From positions 11,142,592 through 11,206,591 of the forward strand of contig BSYO01000019.1 in the NCBI GenBank assembly GCA_033239525.1: 64,000 nucleotides of DNA, in the 5' to 3' direction. Positions 10,512 to 19,393 of this stretch are shown here, piece by piece. The number at the start of each line of letters is the position of its first letter. The first letter of the stretch is position 1. A program made the position numbers and the translations under genes. This DNA comes from Nepenthes gracilis. Taxonomy: Eukaryota > Streptophyta > Magnoliopsida > Caryophyllales > Nepenthaceae. Under the pieces are notes generated by a model. The model saw only the letters and a program-made list of their open reading frames with translations. It did not search any database and was not told where the DNA came from.

Positions 10512-11137
10512 TGTTGCGGATCTGGTCCGGAGTTCAGACGGATACGGTCAAGCGGATCTGGTCCGGTAGCTGACTTGGATTATTATGGAAACTCCGTCTT
10601 TTTGAACTCACGCCCCGCACAACACAATCGGCAGCAAAGATGGTCGGACAAGACAGATAAATTTAAATCCCCAAAGCGCTCCAAACCGATTTCAAGTCAC
10701 TATTCGTTTTTTGAGAATAAAAGGAAAGATATTATTTTGTTCTTCTTTTTTATATATCAAGATTAAGAGAGAATTTTTTTGGACAGAAAAAGTCCTCCCT
10801 TCACCTCGGGTTTACCTTTCCTTTTATAGGGCTTCTTCTTCAGTTTCATAACTTATCTAGGAGAAGTTATACTTCTAGGATAAGTGCATTTGGTTTTTTA
10901 ACTTCCATCCCGGGTGGTTTATTAACTTCCACCCCGGGTGGTTTATTAACTTTCCACTCCGGGTGGTTTATTAACTTCCCACTCCGGGTGGTTATTAACT
11001 CCCACTCAGGGTGATTTCCATAACTCCTCCGGCCGGTTATAGCGGTTTTTCCTAAAATCCAACCGTTGAAGTTACTAGTAGCTTCCATACTCTATCCCAT
11101 GGGTAGCTTTTAGTTATTCGGGTTATTATACCCATCA
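10512..11137 (-). repeat. Tat element 3' LTR (left copy, 626 bp)
   Basis: On the plus strand it begins TGTTGCGGATCTGG and ends ATACCCATCA; on the minus strand, TGATGGGTAT...CGCAACA. The first 100 bases and the last 55 are the same as in the right LTR, but about 10608-10720 differs heavily. It contains five units of a 24- to 25-bp repeat (TTAACTTCCACCCCGGGTGG-like) at about 10893-11020, against three in the right copy, which explains most of the 49-bp length difference. A purine-rich ATGGGGGCTAG precedes it on the minus strand and probably serves as polypurine tract. Confidence 0.95.
10893..11020. repeat. 24-25-bp tandem repeat in the left Tat LTR, five units
   Basis: Units of the form TTAACTTCCAC(C/T)CCGGGTGG followed by TTTA recur five times with small changes. 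Each contains the near-palindrome CACCCCGGGTGG. The equivalent place in the right LTR (about 19775-19850) holds three units. Confidence 0.85.
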
Positions 11138-11288
11138 CTAGCCCCCATGCTAGAAGATTAAAATTTTAACCACAGCATGTTTTGGTAATGGAATTGACTA
11201 CTTAGAATTTTTTCAGATTTTCATTGTTCCGGAATTAGTGATTCCATTTTTCTGATCACTCCGGATTTTTTTTTTTTGGCCGGATTTT

Positions 11289-11672
11289 GTGACTCCCGCT
11301 TTTTGGTCACTCCGGAAATTTTTTAATCCGGATTTGGTGACTCCCGCTTTTTGGTCACTCCGGAAATTTTTTAGTTCGGATGTGGTGACTCCCGTTTTTT
11401 GGTCACTCCGGAAATTTCTTCCTCCGGATTTGGTGACTCCCGTTTTTTGGTCACTCCGGAAATTTTTTAGTCCGGATGTGGTGACTCCCGTTTTTTGGTC
11501 ACTCCGGAAATTTCTTCCTCCGGATTTGGTGACTCCCGTTTTTTGGTCACTCCGGAAATTTTTTAGTCCGGATGTGGTGACTCCCGTTTTTTGGTCACTC
11601 CGGAAATTTTTTAGTCCGGATGTGGTGACTCGCGCCTCTAGGTCACTCCGGATGTCGATTGGCTCTGACGAG
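11289..11672. repeat. 48-bp tandem repeat beside the Tat 3' LTR, eight units
   Basis: GTGACTCCCG...GGTCACTCCGGAAA recurs at 11289, 11337, 11385, 11433, 11481, 11529, 11577 and 11625; the period is exactly 48. Units 3-7 are nearly identical, unit 8 is diverged, and a degenerate unit precedes the array. As 48 is a multiple of three, the plus strand stays open for 159 codons with a 16-residue repeat (VTPVFWSLRKFFSPDV type). I regard that frame as a by-product, since it starts from GTG and resembles nothing. Each unit has inverted GTGACTCC/GGTCACTCC arms. Hypervariable tandem repeats between the last gene and the 3' LTR are known from Tat/Ogre elements. Confidence 0.95.
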
Positions 11673-11800
11673 GTTTTAGCTGGCTTGCCACGTGTTAATC
11701 ATCGCGTGGTAACTTCTGTAACCGCCGTTTTGAGTAGCAAATGCTTTTGCGACACGCGTCCTCTTTAATACTTTTGAATTTGAACGAACACGTCCCTTCA

Positions 11801-11822
11801 AACATATAAATTAGGGTTTTCC
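11801..11822 (+). promoter_or_regulatory. TATA box and telo-box-like leader of the antisense gene
   Basis: ACATATAAATTAGGGTTTTC contains a TATA box (TATAAATT, 11805-11812) fused to TTAGGGTTTT, the reverse of the plant telo-box AAACCCTAA found in many housekeeping promoters and leaders. It is followed by a CT-rich stretch up to the ATG at 11900. The spacing of about 90 bases suits a plant transcription start and short 5' leader. Confidence 0.55.
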
Positions 11823-11899
11823 CCCTTTTTTACGTTACTCTGTTTTTCATCTTCCTTCTCCCTGTTTCTCTGTATTTCACCTCTCTTCTTCCTGCTTCA

Positions 11900-13689
11900 A
11901 TGGCGTCTAAAGTTGAGTCGATTAAGTCTGTCCTCACCACTGAAGATATGGAGAAGATCATTCTTCAGTATAAGATTCCAAGTTCATACCTACGCTCGAT
12001 ACCGAAGGAGACCGATAGAGCCGATTCTCCTCCAACGGGATATATCACGGTATACGAAGCACATTTGAAGAGTGGCCTTCGTTTTCCCCTCGCATCAGAA
12101 CTTCGAACAATCTTTTCTGATTTAGGCGTGTCCATCGCACGCTATCATGCGAACATTTGTGAGGTATCTCTGTAACCTCTCGCATATTTTTCCGTCTTCG
12201 AGGTACTACTCTCAATACCTCCATTGTTAGGGCTTTATTTAAATTTTGTCAAAATGGGGATTGGATATCCCTATCTCCTCGCGATCTAAATATTAGTGGA
12301 GTTATTATCGATACGGTCAAAAATTGGAAATACCGTTTCTTTTTCCTTGCCGTCCCTCATTTGGCATTCCTAATGCCTAGGGTAAAATCCCCGAATCGCT
12401 TTCCGGCAAGCCAGCCCCAGAAGAAGAAGAGTCAGTGAAACCTCAGATTAAAATGATCAAATCGAATATGGAGTCATTTTCGGATAAGGGGCGCTTGTTT
12501 ACCCCTGAGATTTTTGCTCTGACCAAATGGGGGTTTTTAACCGGTAAAGCTGGAACTTCAGAGCCAACCCCCAAAAAATTAAAAAGGAAAACGAAGGACA
12601 CCGCGCCACGGGGGCGTAAACGTTTGATTGTTTCACCCAGCCAATCTCCTTCTTCTGATACCGCTGAGGTTGATCTTTCTACGACTGAGAAGTTAAAAGG
12701 AGTTCAGGAAGAAAATCCTGTTAGCGAGTCCTTAGCTGCCTCTGAGATGGGAGCTGATGAAATGGCCATCGTTCCATACACCATATCTGCTCCGGACCCA
12801 AGGGAATCTTCTGGTCCGGTTGATTCAGCTGTTGAAAAGCCTACTGAAGAAATTCCAGCTCCGGCTGTTTCTCATCCTACTCCGGTCTTGCTTGGTCCTA
12901 CTCCGGCGGTTTCTGCTCCGCCTCTCCCTCAATGTTCAACCGATCCTGTCGTTCACTCTCCTCTCCGGAGTTCAACTGGTCCGGATCTGGAGCAAGCTCC
13001 GGCCTCTTCACGTCGTTTACCCTTGAAGACCGCAGCTCAAAAAGCCCGTTACATAACAGTAAGATTCTGAAAAGAGATTTTTTTTTTTTTACTTTCTTCT
13101 GATTGATCCTTGTACTCAACAGAATGAGAAAATGGGTGAGATTTTAAATCTCTGCTTAGCCCAACGTGATCTGAGGATGGAGCAGCTTGAGAAAGAAATT
13201 CAAAAACTTGAAAGGGAGCGCATTGATCCATCAGTCCTTGAACAACTGAGGAATCAGGCTACTGCCGACGCTGCTAAGATTGATCTTCAACAGAAGCGTA
13301 TTTCTAGTATGGAGCTTGAGTTGCAGCAAGCTAATGAAGCTTTGAAGGCGTCCCAAGAGCATGCATCCAGTCTGAGAAGTGATAATGCTAAGTTGGGAGC
13401 GGAGCTCATGGTCCGACTTAAGCCTGAAGAGGTCCGTCCGGCTTTGAATGCCAGATTTTTGGACGGAATCCTTTTATGCCGGCAGATTGCTCCAAAGTTG
13501 GATCCAAATTTTCCGGTTGGCTTTTTTGATCCAAGGAATCTGGGCGCCCACCTCAGATCGGACTTGGTAGACTTTTCAGAGTTTGGCGAACCTTCAAACA
13601 TGACCTCCATCAAGTCCTCCACATTAATTTTCATTTTTATTAACGTTGTACTGAGGACAAAAAAGAGATGTACCGAAAACCCTTTATGA
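11900..13689 (+). CDS. Antisense extra gene of the Tat element (gypsy-type Transposase_28-like), broken in places
   Basis: ATG at 11900 (TTCAATGGCG) opens a frame with an N-terminal block like the plant putative gypsy-type transposon domain (Pfam Transposase_28): GYITVYEAHLKSGLRFPLASELRTIF. The frame ends at 12175, but the next block continues in another frame (RALFKFCQNGDWISL, NWKYRFFFLAVPH, 12230-12360), and from about 12380 in a third that runs to 13058. There are thus one or two frameshifts. The middle is basic, then Pro/Ser-rich (low complexity). A 64-base GT-AG intron (13059-13122) joins ARYIT to NEKMGEIL, and a Leu/Glu-rich coiled coil follows (about 13150-13400). The stop at 13687-13689 lies 22 bases from the gag-pol stop, tail to tail. 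Such antisense frames are described from Tat/Retand elements; their function is unknown. Confidence 0.75.
13059..13122 (+). other. Intron in the antisense gene
   Basis: ACA|GTAAGATTC at 13058/13059 and CTCAACAG|AATGAG at 13122/13123, with a run of 12 or more T between. Removing 64 bases keeps the reading frame, while reading through meets a stop at once (TGA at 13068-13070). The splice sites are on the plus strand only, so the antisense gene must have its own transcript. Confidence 0.8.
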
Positions 13690-13711
13690 ATGGAAAGTAA
13701 TATATTGACTT

Positions 13712-16700
13712 TTATTGAAAGAATTTCTTCAAATGCATTGCATTCCATGTTCTAGGCACTAACTTTCCATTCGAGGTGCGCAATTTATAAGCACCGTTTC
13801 TTAATACAGCAGAAACAATAAACGGACCTTCCCAATTAGGAGATAACTTATTTCTATTCGCAATTTTTCCGGTGGCTTGTATGCTTCTCAAAACTAAATC
13901 TCCCACGTCAAACCGTCGCGCTTTCATTCTCTTGTTGTAGTATCGCGCGATCCGTTGTTGATATGCTGCAGTCCGTACCCTTGCTGTTTCTCTGACTTCC
14001 TCCAATAAGTCTAAATTTTCCTTTAGCCGTTTTGAATTGCTATGAGAATCGAAATTTTCTATCCGGAGGCTGGGCAAGCCTATCTCAATTGGTATCACTG
14101 CTTCGGTTCCATAGCATAAATTGAATGGCGTTTCTTTTGTTGATTCTTTAGGAGTTGTCCGGTTTGACCACAAAATTGATGGCAACTCATCAGCCCAAGA
14201 GCCCCCTGCTTCCTCCAGTTTAGTTTTTAAACCGTGTAGTAAAGTCCGGTTAGTTACCTCTATTTGGCCGTTAGCTTGTGGATAGGCAACAGAGGTGTGT
14301 GCTAACCGGATCCTCAAATTTGAACAGAACTTAGTAAAGCGCTTCCCTGAAAACTGGGTTCCGTTATCAGTGACTATCACTTCCGGAACTCCAAACCGGC
14401 AGACAATGTTTTGTCGCACGAACTCCGTCGCATTATGTTCAGTTATTTTTGCCAAGGGAGAAGCTTCCACCCACTTGGTAAAATAATCTATTCCGGCTAT
14501 AATGAACTTCCTTTGTCCAGAGGCTATTGGGAAGGGTCCCAGTATGTCCAGCCCCCATTGTGCGAACGGCCAGGGCGCTTGTAACGATTTTAGTTCGGTT
14601 GGAGGTGCGTGAGGTATGCTTCCATGGATTTGGCAGTTCTCACATTTCTTGACAAAGTCAGAAGCGTCTTTTTTCATAGTTGGCCAAAAATATCCTTGTC
14701 GCATTAATTTGAAGGCCAGATTCTTTCCTCCTATGTGGGACCCACAAATTCCAAGATGGACCTCACCAAGAGCGTAATCTGCTTCCTCCGGGGTTAGGCA
14801 TCTTAAATAGGGGACGGAGTACCCACGACGGTATAGTTTTCCATCAATGATGACGTACCAGCCAGCAGTTTTCTTTATTCTCTTTACTTCGTCCGGATTT
14901 TCTGGAATTACTCCGTCAGATAAGTATCGATAATAAGGAGTCATCCAGCTTTCATTACTGGTGACTTGTAGGATATCTTGATCTACTTCTTCAATACTTG
15001 GAGTAGTTAGAACCTCTCGCATACTTCGGGTATACTGCTCCGGATTTTCTGTGGCTGCCGCTTTTGCTAACTGATCGGCCTTTCCGTTTTCCGTTCTAGA
15101 AATATGGTGCATGTCAATTTTATCAAAATCTTGAAATGCACTTCTTACCTTAGAAAGGTATCTTGCTAAACACGAGTTTGACACCTCAAAGTTTCCTTGA
15201 ACTTGATTAACCATCAGTTCGGAGTCACTGTAGATTGCAACATATTTAGCTGAACATTCCTTGGCCAATCGTAGTCCGGCCAACAGAGCTTCATATTCAG
15301 CTACGTTGTTTGTTGTTGGGAATGAAAGCCTTAGTGAATATAAAATTTCCATTCCTTCCGGAGTTCGCAACATCACTCCGGCTCCGCTTCCTGATTGTGT
15401 AGAAGATCCGTCCACATACATCGTCCATGGATTGGACAAGTCAGTCCGGTCTATTTTTTGATCTTCTGCTTCATTATTTTGGGCTGAAAAGGAAGTTTCA
15501 ATCAAAAAATCAGCCAAAGCTTGTCCTTTTATTGATGGTCTTGGCTTGTACTCAATATCAAATTCTCCAAGCTCGATTGCCCATTTGACCAGTCGACCTG
15601 ATGTGTCTAGCTTTTGTAAAATCCCTTTAAGAGGTTGGTCTGTGAGGACGGTTATCTTATGGGCTTGGAAATATGGCCTTAACTTTCTCGCTGAGTAAAC
15701 CAGAGCTAGCACTATCTTTTCGGCGTGTGTGTAACGACTTTCCACTTCGGACAGCGTTTTGCTGACGTAGTACACCGGTTTTTGAACATCCGTCTGTTGC
15801 TGGATTAAAACCGAACTTAATGCTACGTCAGAAACTGCCAGATATAAAAATAATTCCTCTCCCTCAAATGGTGACGTCAGAAGAGGAGGGCTAGCTAAAT
15901 ACTCTTTTAAATTTTGAAAAGCGGCTTGGCATTCTTCAGTCCACTGGAAACCATTTGCTTTGGTTCCTCTTAAAGCTTTGAAAAATGGAAGGTACTTCTC
16001 CGCCGATCTGGATAAAAATCGGGAGAGTGCTGCAAGCCTTCCTGTAAGCCGTTGAACTTCTTTTATGGTTTTTGGCGGACTCATTTCTGCAACCGCCTTT
16101 ATTTTTTCCGGATTGGCTTCAATTCCTCGCTTTGAAACGATGAATCCCAAAAATTTGCCCGAAGATACTCCGAAAGCACATTTGGTCGGATTTAATTTCA
16201 TCCGATGTTTCCGGAGTACTTCAAAAGCTTCTTCCAAATCCTTAGTGTGATCGTTCATGATTTTACTTTTTACAAGCATATCATCTACGTACACCTCCAT
16301 GTTTCGGCCGATCTGATCTGTGAACAACTTGTTCACCAGTCTTTGATATGTTGCTCCGGCGTTCTTTAATCCGAACGGCATTACTTTGTAACAGTAAGTG
16401 CCTTGGTCGGTCATAAAGGAGGTGTGTTCTTCATCCTCCGGACTCATGCTAATCTGATTATAACCGGAGTACGCATCCATAAAACTGAGTAGTTCATGTC
16501 CGGCAGTTGAATCTACCAATAGATCAATCCTTGGCAAAGGAAAACTGTCCTTTGGGCAGGTAAAATCAACGCACATCCTCCATTTTCCGTTGCTCTTTTT
16601 TACCATAACCACATTGGAAAGCCAGTCCGGATATTGGACTTCCCTGATAAAACCGGCATCCAGCAAATTTTTTACTTCCTCCCTGATTGCAATAAGTTTT

Positions 16701-19162
16701 TCAACCGAGTAGTTCCTCCTCTTTTGTCTAATCGGTTTGTGATTGGGATCCAAACTTAATTTATGGACCATCACTTTGGTTGGAATTCCAGGTATATCAG
16801 ATGACGTCCAAGCAAAGACATCCTTGTTTTTTCGGAGGAACTCAATTAACCGCCCACGAACTGGTCCGGTCAACGAGTTTCCTATTTGTACGCATTTTTT
16901 CGGATCTGTTGGATCCAAAGGAATTAGATCTGTAACTTCTCCGGACTGAGCTTGTTGCAACGTGTTTTCGTCTCGATAGTCAAAATCTTCCACAGACCGG
17001 TCTTGAACATTTTTTTCAACTTGGGATAAGTAACACGTTCTTCCGGTAACTTGATCTCCTAATATCTCTCCAACTCCATTTAATGTTGGGAACTTCATTT
17101 TTAAATGAGGAATAGACATTACTGCTCCAAAAATTGCAAGGCAGGGCCGACCCAGAATTGCGTTGTAAACTGAAGGCAGGTCCACTACCAGAAATGTTAG
17201 TTCGTGAGAAGCAGTTCTTGGGTAAGTTCCCAACGTAACCTCCAATTGGATGGTTCCTTTGACTGTGACTGGTTCATTTCCCACTCCGTACAGTGGTCCA
17301 TTGGCCGGCCGGAGTTGATTAATTTTCAAACCCAACTTAATGAAAGCATCGAAATAAAGCAAATTACTAGAGCTTCCATTATCAATAAAGATTCGTTTCA
17401 TCTGGTAATCCACGTTACCGTCAGAAACTAAGGCAGATACAACTAGAGGATCTGAATGTGGTGTTCTCACATGATCCATATCTTCCTTACTAAAACTAAT
17501 TACATCATCACTTTCAAACTTCCGCTTCCTGTCACTCCGGATGATGTCCATTTGACCGGACTGAGCCCTGGCCGGTCTGGTGGTTATCATGTTTACCACT
17601 CCGGCCACCACACGGCTTTTCAGTTGTGGCTGCTCCGTCTCTTCTTCTTCCAGTCTTTCACCAGGGTTATCCTCTGGTTTCTTCAAGAATTTCTTGAGAT
17701 GTCCCTTCCTGATTAGAATTTCAATTTCCCTTTGCAAAGTCCAACATTCCTCAGTTCCATGCCCAGGTGAGCGATGGTAATGGCAAAACTTGCTTTGATC
17801 TCCAGCTTCCGGGTTCTTTGGGGCTCTTGGCCACTTGAAGAATTTTTCCTCCCGTATTTGCATCAGGATATTTGTTCTTGAATCATTTAACGGGGTAGGA
17901 TCAAAGGGCCTGAATTCTCTTCGTGTTTCAGTCTTGAACTTCCTTCTGGGCTCCTTTGGATGGGATCTTTCATCTTCGTTCCTCCTTCTCTTTGGTGATC
18001 CTTGATAAGGAGGATTCACCCTGATAGGCTTCTTAGCCTCATTGGCTTCCTCAGCTGCCACGTATGCTCGTGCAGTAACTTCCACCTCTCTGAAAGTTTG
18101 TGGATTTGTGTGGGCCAAATGTTTGAAAAATTCTCCTGGCTCCAGATTTGCAATAAAAGTGTTTAATTTCACCTCATCAGTGAGGCGTGGAATTCTACGG
18201 GCTTCAGAAGTGAATCTTGACAAGAAGCTCTTCAAGTTTTCATTTGGACCCTGTTTGATACGGGCCAAGTGCCAGGGTTGTTTTTCTATTCTCTGGCTTG
18301 AAGCAAATTGAGAGAGAAAGTTCTCTGCTAACTCTTGGAAGGACCGAATTGAGTTTGATGGCATCCGGTAAAACCAGATTCTTGCATCCCCTTTCAAAGT
18401 CAATGGGAAGCATTGACACATCATCATTTCATCCAATCCTTGGAAACTCAACAAGGTCCGGAAATGATCCAAATGGTCCATTGGGTCAGTACTTCCGTCA
18501 TATGTGTCAATGACTGGCATTTTGAATTTCGGGGGTAATGGACAGGTCCTGATTTCTGTTGTGAATGGGGACCTCCTTAGATCACTGGTCCGTCCTTCAG
18601 ATTTTTCTCCGAAAAGGTAATCCCACATCTTTTCTAATTTCTCCTCTCTCTGAGGTTCAACAGCAGATTTCTTGGAATTGAGATAAGTTCTCAATTCCTC
18701 AGGAACTTCAGATCGGAGATTCTTGACATTTTTAGCATTGAGATAGGTTCTCAATTCTTCTGGAGCTTCAGATTGTTGATGTTGGGCATTCTTGGCATTG
18801 AGATAAACTCTCAATTCCTCAGGAGCTTCAGACCGGTGTAGTCGCTTATTTCTTCCGTCCGGAGGTAAGTTGGAGGAAGCTTCCTCCTGGTCCAGATGTC
18901 TTCTTTCACTCCGGGGATTTCGCCTTTCTGGGCTGTCTTCAACGGATCTTGGGCCCAACCGGCCCTCCAAGCGAGATCGGCCTTCTCCCTTTTCTCTTGA
19001 AACTACTCTTTCTTGGATATGCACAGTTGATTTTTTTTTTCGCCTATGTTCCATTGAAGCTGGAACATGCGTTGCAGAAGAATGGGCGTCCGGCTTTTGA
19101 CGTCCCAATTCTTTGCGTAAAGACTGAATCTCTTGAGTCATTTCTTTCATACGGGCGTTCAT
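13712..19162 (-). CDS. Tat-type Ty3/gypsy gag-pol polyprotein, 1816 residues
   Basis: One uninterrupted frame. In order: basic N-terminus with three 20-residue repeats (about 108-167, EAPEELR.YLNAKN); gag core (about 225-330, MDHLDHFRTLLSFQGL); Tat-type zinc motif CHYHRSPGHGTEEC (about 459); protease with FIDNGSSSNLLY (about 597); reverse transcriptase (about 830-1010) with MPFGLKNAGATYQRL and VYVDDMLVKS; RNase H (about 1080-1210); archaeal-type RNase H (about 1243-1365: MYVDGSS, AEYEALLAGL, IYSDSEL, GKADQLAKA); integrase with HHCC finger (about 1466-1510), D at GLDILGPF, D at VTDNGTQF and E at PQANGQIEVT (about 1630); C-terminal GPF module. The RT reads CVDFTCPKDSFP: about five residues (D-L-N-K-A type) are missing near residue 868. 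The ATG at 19162 is the first in frame after the 5' leader. Confidence 0.97.
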   Translation of the reverse strand: MNARMKEMTQEIQSLRKELGRQKPDAHSSATHVPASMEHRRKKKSTVHIQERVVSREKGEGRSRLEGRLGPRSVEDSPERRNPRSERRHLDQEEASSNLPPDGRNKRLHRSEAPEELRVYLNAKNAQHQQSEAPEELRTYLNAKNVKNLRSEVPEELRTYLNSKKSAVEPQREEKLEKMWDYLFGEKSEGRTSDLRRSPFTTEIRTCPLPPKFKMPVIDTYDGSTDPMDHLDHFRTLLSFQGLDEMMMCQCFPLTLKGDARIWFYRMPSNSIRSFQELAENFLSQFASSQRIEKQPWHLARIKQGPNENLKSFLSRFTSEARRIPRLTDEVKLNTFIANLEPGEFFKHLAHTNPQTFREVEVTARAYVAAEEANEAKKPIRVNPPYQGSPKRRRNEDERSHPKEPRRKFKTETRREFRPFDPTPLNDSRTNILMQIREEKFFKWPRAPKNPEAGDQSKFCHYHRSPGHGTEECWTLQREIEILIRKGHLKKFLKKPEDNPGERLEEEETEQPQLKSRVVAGVVNMITTRPARAQSGQMDIIRSDRKRKFESDDVISFSKEDMDHVRTPHSDPLVVSALVSDGNVDYQMKRIFIDNGSSSNLLYFDAFIKLGLKINQLRPANGPLYGVGNEPVTVKGTIQLEVTLGTYPRTASHELTFLVVDLPSVYNAILGRPCLAIFGAVMSIPHLKMKFPTLNGVGEILGDQVTGRTCYLSQVEKNVQDRSVEDFDYRDENTLQQAQSGEVTDLIPLDPTDPKKCVQIGNSLTGPVRGRLIEFLRKNKDVFAWTSSDIPGIPTKVMVHKLSLDPNHKPIRQKRRNYSVEKLIAIREEVKNLLDAGFIREVQYPDWLSNVVMVKKSNGKWRMCVDFTCPKDSFPLPRIDLLVDSTAGHELLSFMDAYSGYNQISMSPEDEEHTSFMTDQGTYCYKVMPFGLKNAGATYQRLVNKLFTDQIGRNMEVYVDDMLVKSKIMNDHTKDLEEAFEVLRKHRMKLNPTKCAFGVSSGKFLGFIVSKRGIEANPEKIKAVAEMSPPKTIKEVQRLTGRLAALSRFLSRSAEKYLPFFKALRGTKANGFQWTEECQAAFQNLKEYLASPPLLTSPFEGEELFLYLAVSDVALSSVLIQQQTDVQKPVYYVSKTLSEVESRYTHAEKIVLALVYSARKLRPYFQAHKITVLTDQPLKGILQKLDTSGRLVKWAIELGEFDIEYKPRPSIKGQALADFLIETSFSAQNNEAEDQKIDRTDLSNPWTMYVDGSSTQSGSGAGVMLRTPEGMEILYSLRLSFPTTNNVAEYEALLAGLRLAKECSAKYVAIYSDSELMVNQVQGNFEVSNSCLARYLSKVRSAFQDFDKIDMHHISRTENGKADQLAKAAATENPEQYTRSMREVLTTPSIEEVDQDILQVTSNESWMTPYYRYLSDGVIPENPDEVKRIKKTAGWYVIIDGKLYRRGYSVPYLRCLTPEEADYALGEVHLGICGSHIGGKNLAFKLMRQGYFWPTMKKDASDFVKKCENCQIHGSIPHAPPTELKSLQAPWPFAQWGLDILGPFPIASGQRKFIIAGIDYFTKWVEASPLAKITEHNATEFVRQNIVCRFGVPEVIVTDNGTQFSGKRFTKFCSNLRIRLAHTSVAYPQANGQIEVTNRTLLHGLKTKLEEAGGSWADELPSILWSNRTTPKESTKETPFNLCYGTEAVIPIEIGLPSLRIENFDSHSNSKRLKENLDLLEEVRETARVRTAAYQQRIARYYNKRMKARRFDVGDLVLRSIQATGKIANRNKLSPNWEGPFIVSAVLRNGAYKLRTSNGKLVPRTWNAMHLKKFFQ
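18660..18838 (-). repeat. 60-bp coding repeat in Tat gag, three units
   Basis: Three successive 20-residue units share (S)E.PEELR.YLN(A/S)K. The units differ at several silent and replacement positions. The related gag at about 59360 shows a single such unit (RTYLNSKRSGNSS), so the expansion is specific to this copy or subfamily. Confidence 0.9.
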
Positions 19163-19374
19163 TGCCTATATGAGTTGATCCTGTGGATTTTTTTCCTGTG
19201 CCGGCAAAGGAACGTTATTTTCAGGAACGACATCTTCTAATGACGGTATACTTGTGGCTGGAGCATTTGTCTCCGGAGTACTTATTTCCGGAGCACTTTG
19301 GCGTGTTCGAGTGTTAACCATTTTTCTTTTTTTTATATTTTTATTTTTAGTGGTGAATCAAGCTTTTTGTCTGA

Positions 19375-19392
19375 TTCCCACAGACGGCGCCA
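19375..19392 (-). other. Primer-binding site of the Tat element
   Basis: Two bases inside the right LTR, the minus strand reads TGGCGCCGTCTGTGGGAA. The first nine bases match the complement of the 3' end of plant tRNA-Asp (TGGCGCCGT); the rest diverges. The position directly after the 5' LTR confirms the orientation. Confidence 0.8.
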
Positions 19393-19393
19393 A

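Noticed and set aside
11289..11768. A 159-codon open frame with a 16-residue repeat
   Set aside because: It follows from a 48-bp tandem repeat without stops, starts with GTG, and has no relation to known proteins. I treat it as repeat DNA.
11900..13689. Captured host gene inside the Tat element
   Set aside because: The N-terminal block fits the gypsy-type transposon domain known from Tat antisense frames, so an element gene is the simpler reading.
13287..13748. Minus-strand frame of 153 codons overlapping the antisense gene
   Set aside because: It is the reverse-strand shadow of the coiled-coil exon and lies beyond the gag-pol stop in another frame.
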